Source: JAKJGV01 sp964617565
Lineage (GTDB): Bacteria; Verrucomicrobiota; Kiritimatiellia; CAIQIC01; JAGNIJ01
Length of the DNA stretch: 64,000 nt
NCBI GenBank assembly: GCA_964617565.1
Contig: CAZTYH010000001.1
Span: 1 to 64,000 of the forward strand
Direction of reading: 5' to 3'
Below are positions 49,429 through 58,225 of the stretch, piece by piece. A program made the translations under genes and the position numbers. Below the pieces are notes generated by a model. That model did no database searches and was not told the origin of the DNA. It saw only the letters and a list, made by a program, of their open reading frames with translations. Each line of letters opens with the position of its first letter. Within the stretch, counting starts at the first letter, position 1.

Positions 49429-50130
49429 ATGAAAGACGCGTCTTCATGGCAGTACGACGAATACAGGCAGGTGGGAACCGACTACGCCGATATTACGCAG
49501 GTCGAAGCGTATGATGCACGACATGCCCAATTCCGCGATGTTCATGCCGAGTGCCAAGTCATTCTCGATGCGCTTGAACTGACGCCACGCTCAGTGCTGG
49601 TCGAACTCGGAACCGGAACCGGGGCCTTTGCTATTCATGCGGCTCCCCACTGTGAAAGGGTTTATGCCGTAGATGTTTCCGAAGCTATGCTTGAGTTTGC
49701 CCGGCGGAAAGCGGACCGGGCCGGGGTGCGCAATATCAGTTTTTGCCGCGGTGGATTCCTGACATATGAACACGGTGGCGCGCCCGCAGATGCCATCGTC
49801 ACTTGCATGGCATTCCACCACCTGCCGGATTTTTGGAAGGGCGTCGCCCTCGGTCGCATGCATCGCATGCTTCGGCCCGGCGGCCGTCTGTATCTCCACG
49901 ACGTGATCTTTGAAGAGGGAGATGTCACGGCCCATATCACACGATGGATTGACGAGTTGGGCAAAGTCGGCGGAGCGCAACTGCGGGAAGAAATTGCACT
50001 GCACGTCAAGGATGAGTACTCGACGTACGATTGGGTCATGGATGGTCTTTTGAAGCGGGCGGGGTTTGGCGTGCGTTCGCGAACCATGGTTGGCGGCGTC
50101 ATAGGTACGTACATTTGCGCGAAAGACTAG
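49429..50130 (+). CDS. Class I SAM-dependent methyltransferase
   Basis: A 233-aa methyltransferase: motif I VLVELGTGTGAFAIHAA near 57-73, VYAVDVSEAMLEFARRK for motif II and IVTCMAFHHLPDF for motif IV, then LRPGGRLYLHDVIFEEGD. Of the ubiquinone/menaquinone-methylase-like (Methyltransf_25/11) group; substrate unknown. The first 45 residues (WQYDEYRQVGTDYADITQVEAYDARHAQFRD) are typical of this group. It lies alone between two copies of an inverted repeat, an arrangement that could reflect insertion as a cassette. Confidence 0.87.
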   Translation: MKDASSWQYDEYRQVGTDYADITQVEAYDARHAQFRDVHAECQVILDALELTPRSVLVELGTGTGAFAIHAAPHCERVYAVDVSEAMLEFARRKADRAGVRNISFCRGGFLTYEHGGAPADAIVTCMAFHHLPDFWKGVALGRMHRMLRPGGRLYLHDVIFEEGDVTAHITRWIDELGKVGGAQLREEIALHVKDEYSTYDWVMDGLLKRAGFGVRSRTMVGGVIGTYICAKD

Positions 50131-50136
50131 TAAACA

Positions 50137-50170
50137 CTATCTGCGCATATCCGCGAAATCCGCGGTTAAC
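50137..50170 (-). repeat. Right copy of an inverted repeat flanking a methyltransferase gene
   Basis: Minus-strand AACCGCGGATTTCGCGGATA and following bases, imperfect inverted copy of 49295-49324, starting 7 bases after the methyltransferase stop. Similar CCACGGAT/CGCGGAT sequences are common dispersed intergenic repeats in environmental genomes (recollection, not checked). Confidence 0.65.
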
Positions 50171-50273
50171 AATCTTCTCCGCGCCCTCTGTGATTTGATT
50201 TTCGCGGCGTGGACAACTCTCGCTCAAAAAAGCTATAACCCCAACTGTGCGTAGATGGAACCAGGGAAGTGTG

Positions 50274-50999
50274 ATGACAACGGGAATATCGGAAAGACTG
50301 GCCGGGATACAGGAACGCATGGCGGCGGCGTGTGCGCGCGCCGGGCGGGCCGCCGATTCCGTTCGCTTGCTCGCGGTATCCAAAACGCACCCGCCGGAAG
50401 CGATCCGCGAAGCGTTCGAGTGCGGTGTACGCTTCTTCGGTGAAAGCCGGGTGCAGGAAGCGCGCATTAAAATCCCCAACTGTCCCTCCGGCATATCGTG
50501 GCACATGGTGGGTCATTTGCAGCGCAACAAGGTGAAACCGGCGGTGGAGTTGTTCGATGTAATTCATTCAGTTGATTCGCTGCGATTACTTGAAACGGTG
50601 AATCGCGCAAGTGCGGAAGCCGGCCGGACCCTTGATGTGTTACTGGAGGTGAATGTCTCGGGTGAAAGTGCAAAGTTCGGGTTGTCGCCCGAAGCGGTTC
50701 CGGAAACGCTTGCGGGTGCGAACAGTTTGATGAACGTCAATGTTGTTGGGTTGATGACCATGCCGCCATTCACCGAGGAGATGGAGAAAGCGCGCCCGCA
50801 TTTTCGCCGGTTGCGTGAGTTGCGCGACAAGTGGCGGAGCGAGAGCGGATTCGCGCTGAACGAATTGTCCATGGGCATGACGCACGATTTCGAGGTGGCG
50901 ATCGAAGAGGGCGCGACATGGGTGCGCATTGGAACGGCATTGTTCGGTGAGCGGCCGAAGAAAGAGGTGCGGGATGGCGAAATCTTTGAGGGGCCTTAA
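50274..50999 (+). CDS. YggS-family PLP-binding protein
   Basis: A 241-aa PLP homeostasis protein (PLPBP/YggS/ProY). The PLP lysine is Lys37 in AVSKTHP; other marks are FGESRVQEA, WHMVGHLQRNKVKP, IHSVDSLRLLE, LLEVNVSGESAKFG and ELSMGMTHDFEVAIEEGATWVRIGTALFG. Start ATG 50274 (AGGGAAG upstream). It overlaps proC by 26 bases, the usual yggS-proC pairing. Cytoplasmic; buffers pyridoxal phosphate. Confidence 0.96.
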   Translation: MTTGISERLAGIQERMAAACARAGRAADSVRLLAVSKTHPPEAIREAFECGVRFFGESRVQEARIKIPNCPSGISWHMVGHLQRNKVKPAVELFDVIHSVDSLRLLETVNRASAEAGRTLDVLLEVNVSGESAKFGLSPEAVPETLAGANSLMNVNVVGLMTMPPFTEEMEKARPHFRRLRELRDKWRSESGFALNELSMGMTHDFEVAIEEGATWVRIGTALFGERPKKEVRDGEIFEGP

Positions 51000-51798
51000 G
51001 ATTGTTTTCCTGGGCGCGGGCAACATGGCGGAAGCGCTGGTGCGCGGTGTGGTCGGGGGCGGAACGGTTCCGTCCGGCCAAATTATTGTTACGGATGTCC
51101 GCGCCGAACGGCTGAAATATTTCCGCAGGAAATACAAGACGGCGGGAGAGCGAAGCAATGCAGGCGCGGTGCGTCAGGCGGACGTGGTGGTCCTTGCGGT
51201 GAAGCCGCAGCAGTTCGGCGAATTGCTTTCCGAAATCGCGCCGGCATTGCCGAAACGAACGCTGGTGCTCAGTATTGCCGCCGGGATTCGAACAGCGCGG
51301 ATTGAAAAAGCGCTGGGCCGGAGCGCCCGCGTGGTCCGAGCGATGCCGAACACGCCTGCGCTGGTGGGGGCGGGAGTGACGGGTTTGTGCAAAGGGCGTC
51401 GCGCGACGGAATCGGATATGGCGGTGGCGGAAGCGCTGATGGGGGCTGTCGGTCTCACCGTGCGGGTGCGGGAAGCGGACATGGACGCTGTGACGGCATT
51501 GAGCGGGAGCGGCCCCGCCTATGTGTTTTTCATGGTGGAGGCCATGCTGGAAGCCGCGCGGAAACTGGGCATGGATGAGGACACGGCGCGCGCGTTGATC
51601 CAGGAAACGTTCCGGGGAGCGGCTCACCTGCTGGCGGAGACGGATGAACATCCGGCAGTGCTCCGCGAGCGGGTGACTTCAAAAGGCGGGACGACGGCAG
51701 CGGCGCTGGAACAATTGCGAAAGCACAAGATGGATCAGGCGTTGATTCATGCAGTACATGCCGCGCATCGCCGGTCGAAGGAACTGTCGAGCGTCTAA
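50974..51798 (+). CDS. proC: Pyrroline-5-carboxylate reductase
   Basis: A 274-aa ProC, last step of proline synthesis (P5C plus NAD(P)H to proline). The dinucleotide fold starts IVFLGAGNMAEALVRG; the middle has VVLAVKPQQ and VVRAMPNTPALVGAGVTG; the C-terminal dimerisation part has ALSGSGPAYVFFMVEAML and RVTSKGGTTAAALE. Start ATG 50974 lies after GAGG and agrees with family length; the open frame to 50929 is not used. Forms an operon with yggS, whose 3' end it overlaps. Confidence 0.97.
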   Translation: MAKSLRGLKIVFLGAGNMAEALVRGVVGGGTVPSGQIIVTDVRAERLKYFRRKYKTAGERSNAGAVRQADVVVLAVKPQQFGELLSEIAPALPKRTLVLSIAAGIRTARIEKALGRSARVVRAMPNTPALVGAGVTGLCKGRRATESDMAVAEALMGAVGLTVRVREADMDAVTALSGSGPAYVFFMVEAMLEAARKLGMDEDTARALIQETFRGAAHLLAETDEHPAVLRERVTSKGGTTAAALEQLRKHKMDQALIHAVHAAHRRSKELSSV

Positions 51799-51816
51799 CG
51801 CAGGGAGCCGGGGAAT

Positions 51817-52560
51817 ATGGCATCGAGACGATCAGCGAAACAGGATGCGGATTGGGATGAAGGCCGGACCGGTTGTTTGGGTCCGCATATCTTGATCGTG
51901 ACGTTGTTGCTGCTCGGCATTTTCTATGCCGCGGCGCTCCTCGCGGCGCGCACTGACGGATTCCGATCATATGCGCAGGACAAGTTGGAGAGCGTGGTAG
52001 GCATGCCGATGCGCGTGGAGCGGGTACGTGCGACGCCGGCGTTGTCGCTGATCCTTGAAAAAGTCTCGTGCGCGGATGGATTGACGGCGGGCAGGCCGGG
52101 GCTCCAGGCTGGGAAAGTTGTTGTAGCATGGAGCTTGGACGGTCTGTTCAAGAAGAACGGGTCCGCGGTGAGAAAGATCGAGATGCAAGACGTATATCTC
52201 TCGCTTGGATTGAATGATAAGGGCTCCTGGGAGCCGGCATCTGTAGCGGCATTTGCCGAAGAGCTTGGTTCGTGGCTTGGCGTGGAATTCCCGAAACAGT
52301 CGGATAAAAGCGATTTGAGCCGATTGATGAGCAAGGTGCCTTTGACGCTGGAAGAAGGGCGGATGGTGTGGTGGGACGGCGAGGGAGAGGTTGCCCAGAT
52401 TGCAGGGATTACAGCGGAATCCGGGCCGGTCATCATTGGCAGAAGAGAGGTGTTGTACCGCCGCGTCACGGCCGAAGGCGTGGCGATGCGCGGTCGGCAG
52501 CGTGCGCAGAACGTGGAGGTCGAGTTTTTGCGGGTGGGAGACCGGACCATTACGCTTTGA
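51817..52560 (+). CDS. AsmA-like single-pass membrane protein
   Basis: A 247-aa protein with an N-terminal cytoplasmic tail of about 25 residues, one membrane helix at 25-45 (ILIVTLLLLGIFYAAALLAA) and a periplasmic beta-rich domain. LESVVGMPMRVERVRATPALSLILEKVSCAD, then VVVAWSLDGLFKKNGSAVRKIEMQDVYLSL, resembles the N-terminal repeat of AsmA-family (TamB/AsmA) lipid-transfer-like proteins, though it is much shorter than those. Downstream of proC by 18 bases; function unknown. Confidence 0.78.
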   Translation: MASRRSAKQDADWDEGRTGCLGPHILIVTLLLLGIFYAAALLAARTDGFRSYAQDKLESVVGMPMRVERVRATPALSLILEKVSCADGLTAGRPGLQAGKVVVAWSLDGLFKKNGSAVRKIEMQDVYLSLGLNDKGSWEPASVAAFAEELGSWLGVEFPKQSDKSDLSRLMSKVPLTLEEGRMVWWDGEGEVAQIAGITAESGPVIIGRREVLYRRVTAEGVAMRGRQRAQNVEVEFLRVGDRTITL

Positions 52561-52571
52561 TTGCCCCGTTC

Positions 52572-52599
52572 TTGACTTTATGCGGGTCGTTCTTATAGT
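52572..52599 (+). promoter_or_regulatory. Promoter of tRNA-Thr
   Basis: TTGACT (52572-52577), 16-base spacer, TATAGT (52594-52599). The predicted start at about 52606 lies 17 bases before the tRNA. Confidence 0.65.
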
Positions 52600-52622
52600 G
52601 ACTCACGCTTTTTGCAGCCAAG

Positions 52623-52698
52623 GCCAACGTAGCTCAGCTGGCAGAGCAGATCATTCGTAATGATCAGGTCGTCGGTTCGAATCCGACCGTTGGCTCCA
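52623..52698 (+). tRNA. tRNA-Thr (anticodon CGU), CCA encoded
   Basis: Acceptor stem GCCAACG / CGTTGGC, D-arm GCTC...GAGC, anticodon stem GATCA / TGATC with loop TTCGTAA and anticodon CGT at 52656-52658, T-arm GTCGG-TTCGAAT-CCGAC. Discriminator T and genomic CCA at 52696-52698. Reads ACG codons. Confidence 0.97.
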
Positions 52699-52785
52699 TT
52701 CTTCGCTCCGGGGCGCAAAGAGCGCTCGATTTCTTGACAATCCCGGTTTTTTTGCCACGTTGTCTCAATACAAGGTAATCCCGCA

Positions 52786-53973
52786 TTGAAAAAAGAACGT
52801 ATCGTTTTCCTCAGTATAGCCTTGGCGTTCGTTGCCAAACAGATTCTTTCCTATTTTACCTTTGGTACGAACGACATGTTTACCTGGCTGGAATTATCCA
52901 TGGGGATAGAAAAGTTCGGAACGCGCGAACTGTACAGACAGATATTCTGCAATCACCCGCCTCTCGTTCTATGGTACCTCAAAGGAATCTCCTTTCTGCC
53001 TACGCAGATCGGGATCGGCTATCCATTTCTATTCCGGTTCCTGCCCATTGCGGCCGATTCCGCATCCGTGTTCATTATCTGGAAATTGATGGGCTTGTAT
53101 GGGATAAAATACAGAACCGTCATCAGCGTGCTTTGCGCGTTCAGTCCCGTTCATTTCCTGGTCGCGGGATTTCACGGCAATACCGATCCCTTGTTTGTTC
53201 TTCTTGTTTTGGCCTCGATCTACCTGTTCGAAAAGGGGCGCTACGGATGGATGGGGGCGGTTTATGGACTGAGCCTCTGCGTGAAAATCGTGCCCGTCAT
53301 TTTGGTGCCGGTTTTTCTCTATTTTCTTCGGGACTGGAAAAAAGCGATTCGATTCCTTGTGCCGGCCATCGCCGTCCCCTTGCTTGTTTTTGCGCCTTAT
53401 CTTCTGCACGACGCCGCAAAAGTGATCTCGAGCATATTCGGCTATGGCAGTATCGGCACGTTATGGGGCATGGGCCGTATCGCGCATTGGGCGAACAGTT
53501 ATGAAGGGCTTCCCATCGAGCTGAGGAACTGGGCGCACGATTTCTATTTCTGGCACCGGGTTCACGGAGCAAAATTGTTTTTCATTCTGCTTTTGCCCAT
53601 GATCCTTTTTTTCAAGGCGTGGCGTGTGAACCTCCTTGAAGCCGTGTTTGTGGCGTTCGGTCTTTTCCTGTCTGTTACGCCAGGCTTCGGGATGCAATAC
53701 CTCTGCTGGATAGCCCTGCCGGCTATCGTAATCTTTCCGGTTGCAGGGAGTCTCTTCAACGCGCTGGCCGGGTTATTTCTTCTGAGGGTCTATATCTTTT
53801 GGGGGGCCCTTTCTCCGCCGCACGTGGCAGACAAGCATTCGGCGGGTTGGTGGCAGGGCTTCGATGATCTCCTCTGCCTGATCCTCTGGTTGTCCATCGT
53901 GGCCATGCTCATCGCTTTCTCGGCCAGGAAGATAAGAGCACGCGCGGGGAGCGGATGTAAGGCCGCATTATAG
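52786..53973 (+). CDS. GT-C membrane glycosyltransferase (GT87/DUF2029-like)
   Basis: A 395-aa polytopic protein with about ten helices. NDMFTWLELSMGIEKFGTRELYRQIFCNHPPLVLWYLK places an acidic residue and an NHPP motif in the first periplasmic loop, as in polyprenyl-linked mannosyltransferases (GT-C fold). Later VAGFHGNTDPLFVLLVLASIYLFEKGR and SLCVKIVPVILVP are typical of this group. The start is TTG 52786, with AAGGTAAT upstream. It heads a plus-strand group with a GT2, a methyltransferase and a TMTC-like protein, pointing to surface or protein glycosylation. Confidence 0.82.
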   Translation: MKKERIVFLSIALAFVAKQILSYFTFGTNDMFTWLELSMGIEKFGTRELYRQIFCNHPPLVLWYLKGISFLPTQIGIGYPFLFRFLPIAADSASVFIIWKLMGLYGIKYRTVISVLCAFSPVHFLVAGFHGNTDPLFVLLVLASIYLFEKGRYGWMGAVYGLSLCVKIVPVILVPVFLYFLRDWKKAIRFLVPAIAVPLLVFAPYLLHDAAKVISSIFGYGSIGTLWGMGRIAHWANSYEGLPIELRNWAHDFYFWHRVHGAKLFFILLLPMILFFKAWRVNLLEAVFVAFGLFLSVTPGFGMQYLCWIALPAIVIFPVAGSLFNALAGLFLLRVYIFWGALSPPHVADKHSAGWWQGFDDLLCLILWLSIVAMLIAFSARKIRARAGSGCKAAL

Positions 53974-54001
53974 TTGGCGGCCGGCGGCAGGATAGGATAG
54001 G

Positions 54002-54991
54002 TTGGTTCGCAATATGACGACGCGATGCGCGCTTTATGGATTCGTACTCGTGTCGCTTGCCGTTCTGGCCTACGTGGTGGGCGTGGCGGCAGCGCCCATT
54101 CGATGGCTTTTGCTCGATCCGCCGCTCATCAGGAAAGCCAACGAGTTCTTGATTTGGTACAGCGGCATTCCTCTTTTTTCAGGGGCCTTGCTCATCGGGT
54201 GGGATCTCCTGCGCAATGTCCGCCGGATCCGAAGCATGAAATCCGTGCGCAACCGCCCTCCTGCTGAACGCGCGTTGACGGTGGCGCTTACGGCGTATAA
54301 CGACGAAAAAAGCATAGGCGCGGCCGTGCAGGATTTCGTTTCACACCCCCTGGTCAAGCGGGTGATTGTGATCAGCAACAACAGTACGGACCGTACCATG
54401 GAGCTTGCCCGGGAGGCCGGGGCCATCGTTTACAACGAGGAGCGGCAGGGCTATGGGGCTTGTGTGCACCGCGCTTTACGGCAGGCGTTGGCGTGCGATG
54501 ACACGGATCTGACGGTTTTGTGCGAGGGGGATCTCACTTTTCGCGCACACGATATAGACAAGTTAATGGCTTATATCCAGCATGCGGACATCGTTAACGG
54601 AAGCCGCATTGTCGAGCAGCTTCAGGAACACGACACGCAATTGACCCTGTTCATGCATTACGGAAACCTTTTCGCGGGGAAACTTCTTGAGTTGAAGCAT
54701 CTGGGGATGGTTTCACTGACGGATGTAGGAACCACCTACAAGCTTTGTCGAAACAACGTGCTTCGGGATCTGCTCGACGCGCTCGACCCGCGTATCAACC
54801 TGGAGTTCAATCCGTATTTTCTGGATACCGCTCTCTCGCGCGGAATCAGGATCATTGAATGTCCGGTATGTTTCTTCCCCCGCGTCGGCACCAGCAAGGG
54901 AGGAAACGTGAGCAATCTGGTGGCGACCCGGCTGGGCTTGCGCATGATTTGGGGTATCCTGACCGATTGGAGGTGGTTGGCCCATGAGTAA
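54002..54991 (+). CDS. Glycosyltransferase family 2 with N-terminal membrane helices
   Basis: A 329-aa protein. Two membrane helices at about 10-32 and 50-66 precede a GT2 domain: LTVALTAYNDEKSIGAAVQDFV, VIVISNNSTDRTMELAREAGA, GYGACVHRALRQAL and LCEGDLTFRAHDIDKLM (DxD-like Glu-Gly-Asp). DVGTTYKLCRNNVL and LEFNPYFLDTALSRGIRIIECPVCFFPR follow, typical of polyprenyl-phosphate transferases. The order (helices first) is less common than the GtrB one. Start TTG 54002 or ATG 54014. Overlaps the next methyltransferase gene by 8 bases. Confidence 0.86.
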   Translation: MVRNMTTRCALYGFVLVSLAVLAYVVGVAAAPIRWLLLDPPLIRKANEFLIWYSGIPLFSGALLIGWDLLRNVRRIRSMKSVRNRPPAERALTVALTAYNDEKSIGAAVQDFVSHPLVKRVIVISNNSTDRTMELAREAGAIVYNEERQGYGACVHRALRQALACDDTDLTVLCEGDLTFRAHDIDKLMAYIQHADIVNGSRIVEQLQEHDTQLTLFMHYGNLFAGKLLELKHLGMVSLTDVGTTYKLCRNNVLRDLLDALDPRINLEFNPYFLDTALSRGIRIIECPVCFFPRVGTSKGGNVSNLVATRLGLRMIWGILTDWRWLAHE

Positions 54992-55619
54992 CGAGGGATA
55001 TCATGTTTCGCGTTTTGCACATGATCCGCGGCGGAAGGCTCTCTGGCAGGCGCTGGTGAAATATTTTTTTCAGAAAGATATCCAACCCGACGATACGGTG
55101 CTGGACCTCGGCGCCGGCTATGGAGAATTCATCAACAGCGTTCGCGCGCGCCGGCGGATCGCCGTGGATATCTGGCCCGGCATGCTCGACTACCTCGATC
55201 AGGGAGTGGAAGGCATCGTGGGGCGGATATCGGAACTGGACTCACTGGAGGACGGATCCATTGACTATGTGTTTGCAAGCAACTGCTTTGAGCATGTGGC
55301 ACGCGAGGAATTGATGAAATGCCTTGCCGTTTTGCAGCGCAAGATGAAGGCGGGCGCGATGCTCAGTGTTGTACAGCCGAACTTCAGGTATTGTTATCGG
55401 CAATACTTTGACGACTATACGCATGTCGGTGTCTACACGGATGTGGGGTTGGCGGATTTGCTCACCTCGGCCGGATTCCAGGTGGTCCGCCGCATGGGAA
55501 AATTCCTTCCTCTTACCCTGAAGGGCCGCTGGCCCGTGCATCCGGCGCTCGTGCGTCTCTACTTGATGTGTCCATTCAAGCCGCTGGCCGGACAAATGCT
55601 GATCCAGGCGCGGCGCTGA
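54984..55619 (+). CDS. Class I SAM-dependent methyltransferase
   Basis: A 211-aa methyltransferase: TVLDLGAGYGEFINSV near 39-54 (motif I), IAVDIWPGMLDYL and YVFASNCFEHVAREEL (motif IV), then MKAGAMLSVVQPNFRYCYRQYFDDYTH. The last feature (Q-P-N-[FY]) is found in glycan-cluster methyltransferases. ATG 54984 overlaps the upstream GT2 by 8 bases, so the pair is coupled. Substrate unknown. Confidence 0.86.
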   Translation: MSNEGYHVSRFAHDPRRKALWQALVKYFFQKDIQPDDTVLDLGAGYGEFINSVRARRRIAVDIWPGMLDYLDQGVEGIVGRISELDSLEDGSIDYVFASNCFEHVAREELMKCLAVLQRKMKAGAMLSVVQPNFRYCYRQYFDDYTHVGVYTDVGLADLLTSAGFQVVRRMGKFLPLTLKGRWPVHPALVRLYLMCPFKPLAGQMLIQARR

Positions 55620-55625
55620 ACCGTT

Positions 55626-57272
55626 ATGAGGATGAGCTTGAAGCCGATACTAACCGCCGCGCTGCTGGGCGTTGCCGCCTGGGTCCTCTATGCGCGAACC
55701 GTGCATTACGATTACGTGTATTACGACGACGTGCGCATCCTGCTCCAGCATCCGGAGCTGTACGATCATCCGTCGCTTTCATCCGGACTGCGGGCGATTT
55801 TCACGGATCATTTCCCCCGCGAAGAACCGCTGCTTGTGCGCGATTTGTCCTGGTTGATTGACGGTCGCCTTTTCGGCTTTGGGAACCCGGTGGGTTACCA
55901 CCTGGGCAACGTGTTGTGGCACGGTGTGGTCGTGGCGCTGATGTTTGTTTTTCTGTTCGGCACAACGGGGGCTTATGGGTTCTCCCTGTTCACCACGTTG
56001 GCTTTTCTTGTGCTGGCTGTGCATGTGGAGCCGGTGGCGTGGATCATGGGCCGCAAGGATATGTTGTCGGCGCTTTTCATGCTGTTGGCTTTATGTTTTC
56101 AGACACAACGGNNNNNNNNNNNNNNNNNNNNNNNNNNNNNNNNNNNNNNNNNNNNNNNNNNNNNNNNNNNNNNNNNNNNNNNNNNNNNNNNNNNNNNNNN
56201 NNNNNNNNNNNTGTGGATCAGTTTCGCTGCCTATGCCTGGTACGGAAAGATGCTCGAGCAAGTGGGCCTTTTCGATCGGGGATATTCCGCGAGCGGGGGC
56301 GCGCACCTGTGGAACCTGGCGATGATCAACCCAATGGCATGGGCGCTCTATCTTCGACAGATTTTCGTGCCGACTCATCTATCGCTCTGCTATGCCTGGC
56401 CGCGGTTGGAGTCATCGTTTTCATTACCGCACATCATTGCCGCGTGGACCATCCTTGCGGGCCTGGCGGCGCTGGGCGCATGGTTGGTGCGGTTCCGCAA
56501 GGATTTGTTTTTCTATTACGCCGCTTTCTTTACGTTGTTGGTGCCGTACATGAACCTGGTGTATATCGGCATATGGATGGCCGACCGCTATATTTATTTC
56601 GCCTCTTTTTGCGTGTTGGCGCTGGCCGTGTCAATGATGCGCGAAGCCGCAACACATGCCCGGCGCAATCTCCGGGTGTTGCTGTATGGTCTTGCCGTCG
56701 TTGTTTTGATTCTCAATGCCTGGCGAAACCTGTGGTATCAATCCCAATGGCGCGACGGCGAGTCACTGTGGACATATCACATTCAGTTGCCTAATCCCTC
56801 GGTCATCGCTTACGAGGCCCTGGCTTCCTTTTATTTCTCCATGGCGGAAAAGGCGGAGGACCGGGCAGAGCTGGCTTTTTGGATTCGCAAGATGGAGGTG
56901 GTTGTCGAAGGGGGGTTGGATTCGTTCTGGCCGAATCGGGAGTCAAAGCCTCCATCCAGGACATGGAAGTTGTTCTTTCTGCGGTCGTTGGTGCAGAGGG
57001 TAAGAGGGCTGCCGGACGAGGAGGCATTGGAGAGCCTCTTGATATCGGATCGCCTGCGTCCCGCGTTTGACGCGACGCAATTGAACCTTGCCCGGTTGTA
57101 TCGAAAGATGATGGAAGAGACACAGGATCCCGGGTTGCGCGTGCGATATGCGGGGCATGCCCTTGCGCGTTTTCGTGAATATCTGCGAATCACTTTCAGG
57201 GGGCGGCCGCCAACCCCTGAAGCGCAACAGGAGTTGGAGCTTTTGCTGAAAGCCGTGGAACCTGATGTATGA
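55626..57272 (+). CDS. TMTC-like O-mannosyltransferase family membrane protein (internal gap)
   Basis: A GT-C type membrane protein interrupted by 100 N at 56112; the frame before and after the gap is the same, which is coincidental since the gap size is arbitrary. The start has YDYVYYDDVRILLQHPEL with an acidic pair in the first loop, then WLIDGRLFGFGNPVGYHLGNVLWHGV and LAVHVEPVAWIMGRKDMLSALFMLLAL, the TMTC hallmark. After the gap AWYGKMLEQVGLF and YLRQIFVPTHLSLCYAWP continue the family. The last 170 residues are soluble and helical without clear TPRs. Second TMTC-like protein of the window, ending a glycosylation group. Confidence 0.86.
   Translation: MRMSLKPILTAALLGVAAWVLYARTVHYDYVYYDDVRILLQHPELYDHPSLSSGLRAIFTDHFPREEPLLVRDLSWLIDGRLFGFGNPVGYHLGNVLWHGVVVALMFVFLFGTTGAYGFSLFTTLAFLVLAVHVEPVAWIMGRKDMLSALFMLLALCFQTQRXXXXXXXXXXXXXXXXXXXXXXXXXXXXXXXXXXWISFAAYAWYGKMLEQVGLFDRGYSASGGAHLWNLAMINPMAWALYLRQIFVPTHLSLCYAWPRLESSFSLPHIIAAWTILAGLAALGAWLVRFRKDLFFYYAAFFTLLVPYMNLVYIGIWMADRYIYFASFCVLALAVSMMREAATHARRNLRVLLYGLAVVVLILNAWRNLWYQSQWRDGESLWTYHIQLPNPSVIAYEALASFYFSMAEKAEDRAELAFWIRKMEVVVEGGLDSFWPNRESKPPSRTWKLFFLRSLVQRVRGLPDEEALESLLISDRLRPAFDATQLNLARLYRKMMEETQDPGLRVRYAGHALARFREYLRITFRGRPPTPEAQQELELLLKAVEPDV
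56112..56211. other. Assembly gap (100 N) inside the TMTC-like gene
   Basis: Exactly 100 N. Homology runs up to both sides, so the join is probably right and only the length is unknown. Confidence 0.99.
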
Positions 57273-57334
57273 ACCGGGAGCCAGCCTGTTCCGCCTGTCT
57301 CATCGGTTCACCGTTCCCCCATGCAGTGCATAAA

Positions 57335-57366
57335 AAACCACCGCCATCAAAGTCTGTGGTTTCCTT
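57335..57366 (+). terminator. Possible Rho-independent terminator
   Basis: AAACCAC (57335-57341) and GTGGTTT (57356-57362) with a 14-base loop, followed by CCTTTT. It ends the TMTC-like gene, 62 bases after its stop. The stem is short and the T-run interrupted. Confidence 0.5.
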
Positions 57367-57388
57367 TTGTCGTGCTAATCGCTAATAA

Positions 57389-58120
57389 ATGCGTTCTGAA
57401 ATGCCTTACCGCACGTTCAGCTTGGAAGAAGTGGCGGACTACATGCACGTTTCACACGCGGATGTAGAGGAGTTGGTCCGTACAAACGAAATTCCCTTCG
57501 TTCGGCAGGGTGATCGCGTGGTGTTCCGCAAGACAGAGATTGACGCGTGGATGTCACAAAGGATTCTTGGCTTTTCCGGCGGACATCTTACCGCCTACCA
57601 CAAAAAGTCATCCGCCAAGACGCACGACTTGTCCCGTGGGCACGCGATCATGCCGGAATTGATGAGGCCGGAATTCGTCGAGGCGGAACTCAAATCCAAA
57701 ACCAAGGCCTCCGTCATTCGGGACATGGTCGAGCTGGCCGGGAAAACAGGGCTGGTGAACGATCCTCGTGAACTGCTTGACAGCCTGCAGGAGCGTGAGC
57801 GTCTCGGGACAACCGCCTTGGCGGGCGGGATCGCTCTTCTGCATCCGAAGAATCACGAGCCGTACATGTTCGAGGATTCTTTCATCGTTATCGGTCGAAC
57901 CGCGCATCCGATTCCTTTCGGATCGCCGGATGGCTCCACCACGGACCTGTTTTTCCTGATCTGTTGTCAGGACGACCGCATTCATCTTCATGTGCTCGCG
58001 CGCGTTTGCATGATGTGCCATCACACGAGCGTTTTGTTGGAGCTTCGCGAAGCGGCGGAAGGCAGGGACATGTTCGAGTCGCTGGTCGCAGCCGAACAGG
58101 AAGTGATTCGCGGGTTGTAG
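57389..58120 (+). CDS. Excisionase-type HTH fused to PTS EIIA domain
   Basis: A 243-aa fusion. Residues 1-62 are a MerR/excisionase-like HTH (FSLEEVADYMHVSHADVEELVRTNEIPFVRQGDRVVFRKTEIDAWM). After a linker, residues 92-240 are a PTS EIIA type 2 (PtsN-like) domain: SVIRDMVELAGKTGLV, ERERLGTTALAGGIALLHPK with the phospho-acceptor His in the GIALLH position, and FLICCQDDRIHLHVLARVCMM. It probably receives phosphate from HPr or Ntr-type HPr and regulates transcription or a partner. Such fusions are frequent in PVC genomes (recollection). The start has no clear ribosome site. Confidence 0.88.
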   Translation: MRSEMPYRTFSLEEVADYMHVSHADVEELVRTNEIPFVRQGDRVVFRKTEIDAWMSQRILGFSGGHLTAYHKKSSAKTHDLSRGHAIMPELMRPEFVEAELKSKTKASVIRDMVELAGKTGLVNDPRELLDSLQERERLGTTALAGGIALLHPKNHEPYMFEDSFIVIGRTAHPIPFGSPDGSTTDLFFLICCQDDRIHLHVLARVCMMCHHTSVLLELREAAEGRDMFESLVAAEQEVIRGL

Positions 58121-58225
58121 CGGCGACATGAGCGGCGGGCTCTTGTCAGGCCCTCGTGCTTTGTGTATCAGATTTCTGCAGGGCAGGGGTTTCGTTTTTA
58201 CGCGATAAAGAATTTGCGAGGCAAT

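Noticed and set aside
52734..52739. TTGACA after the tRNA as promoter of the GT-C gene
   Set aside because: No -10 box at suitable spacing was found.
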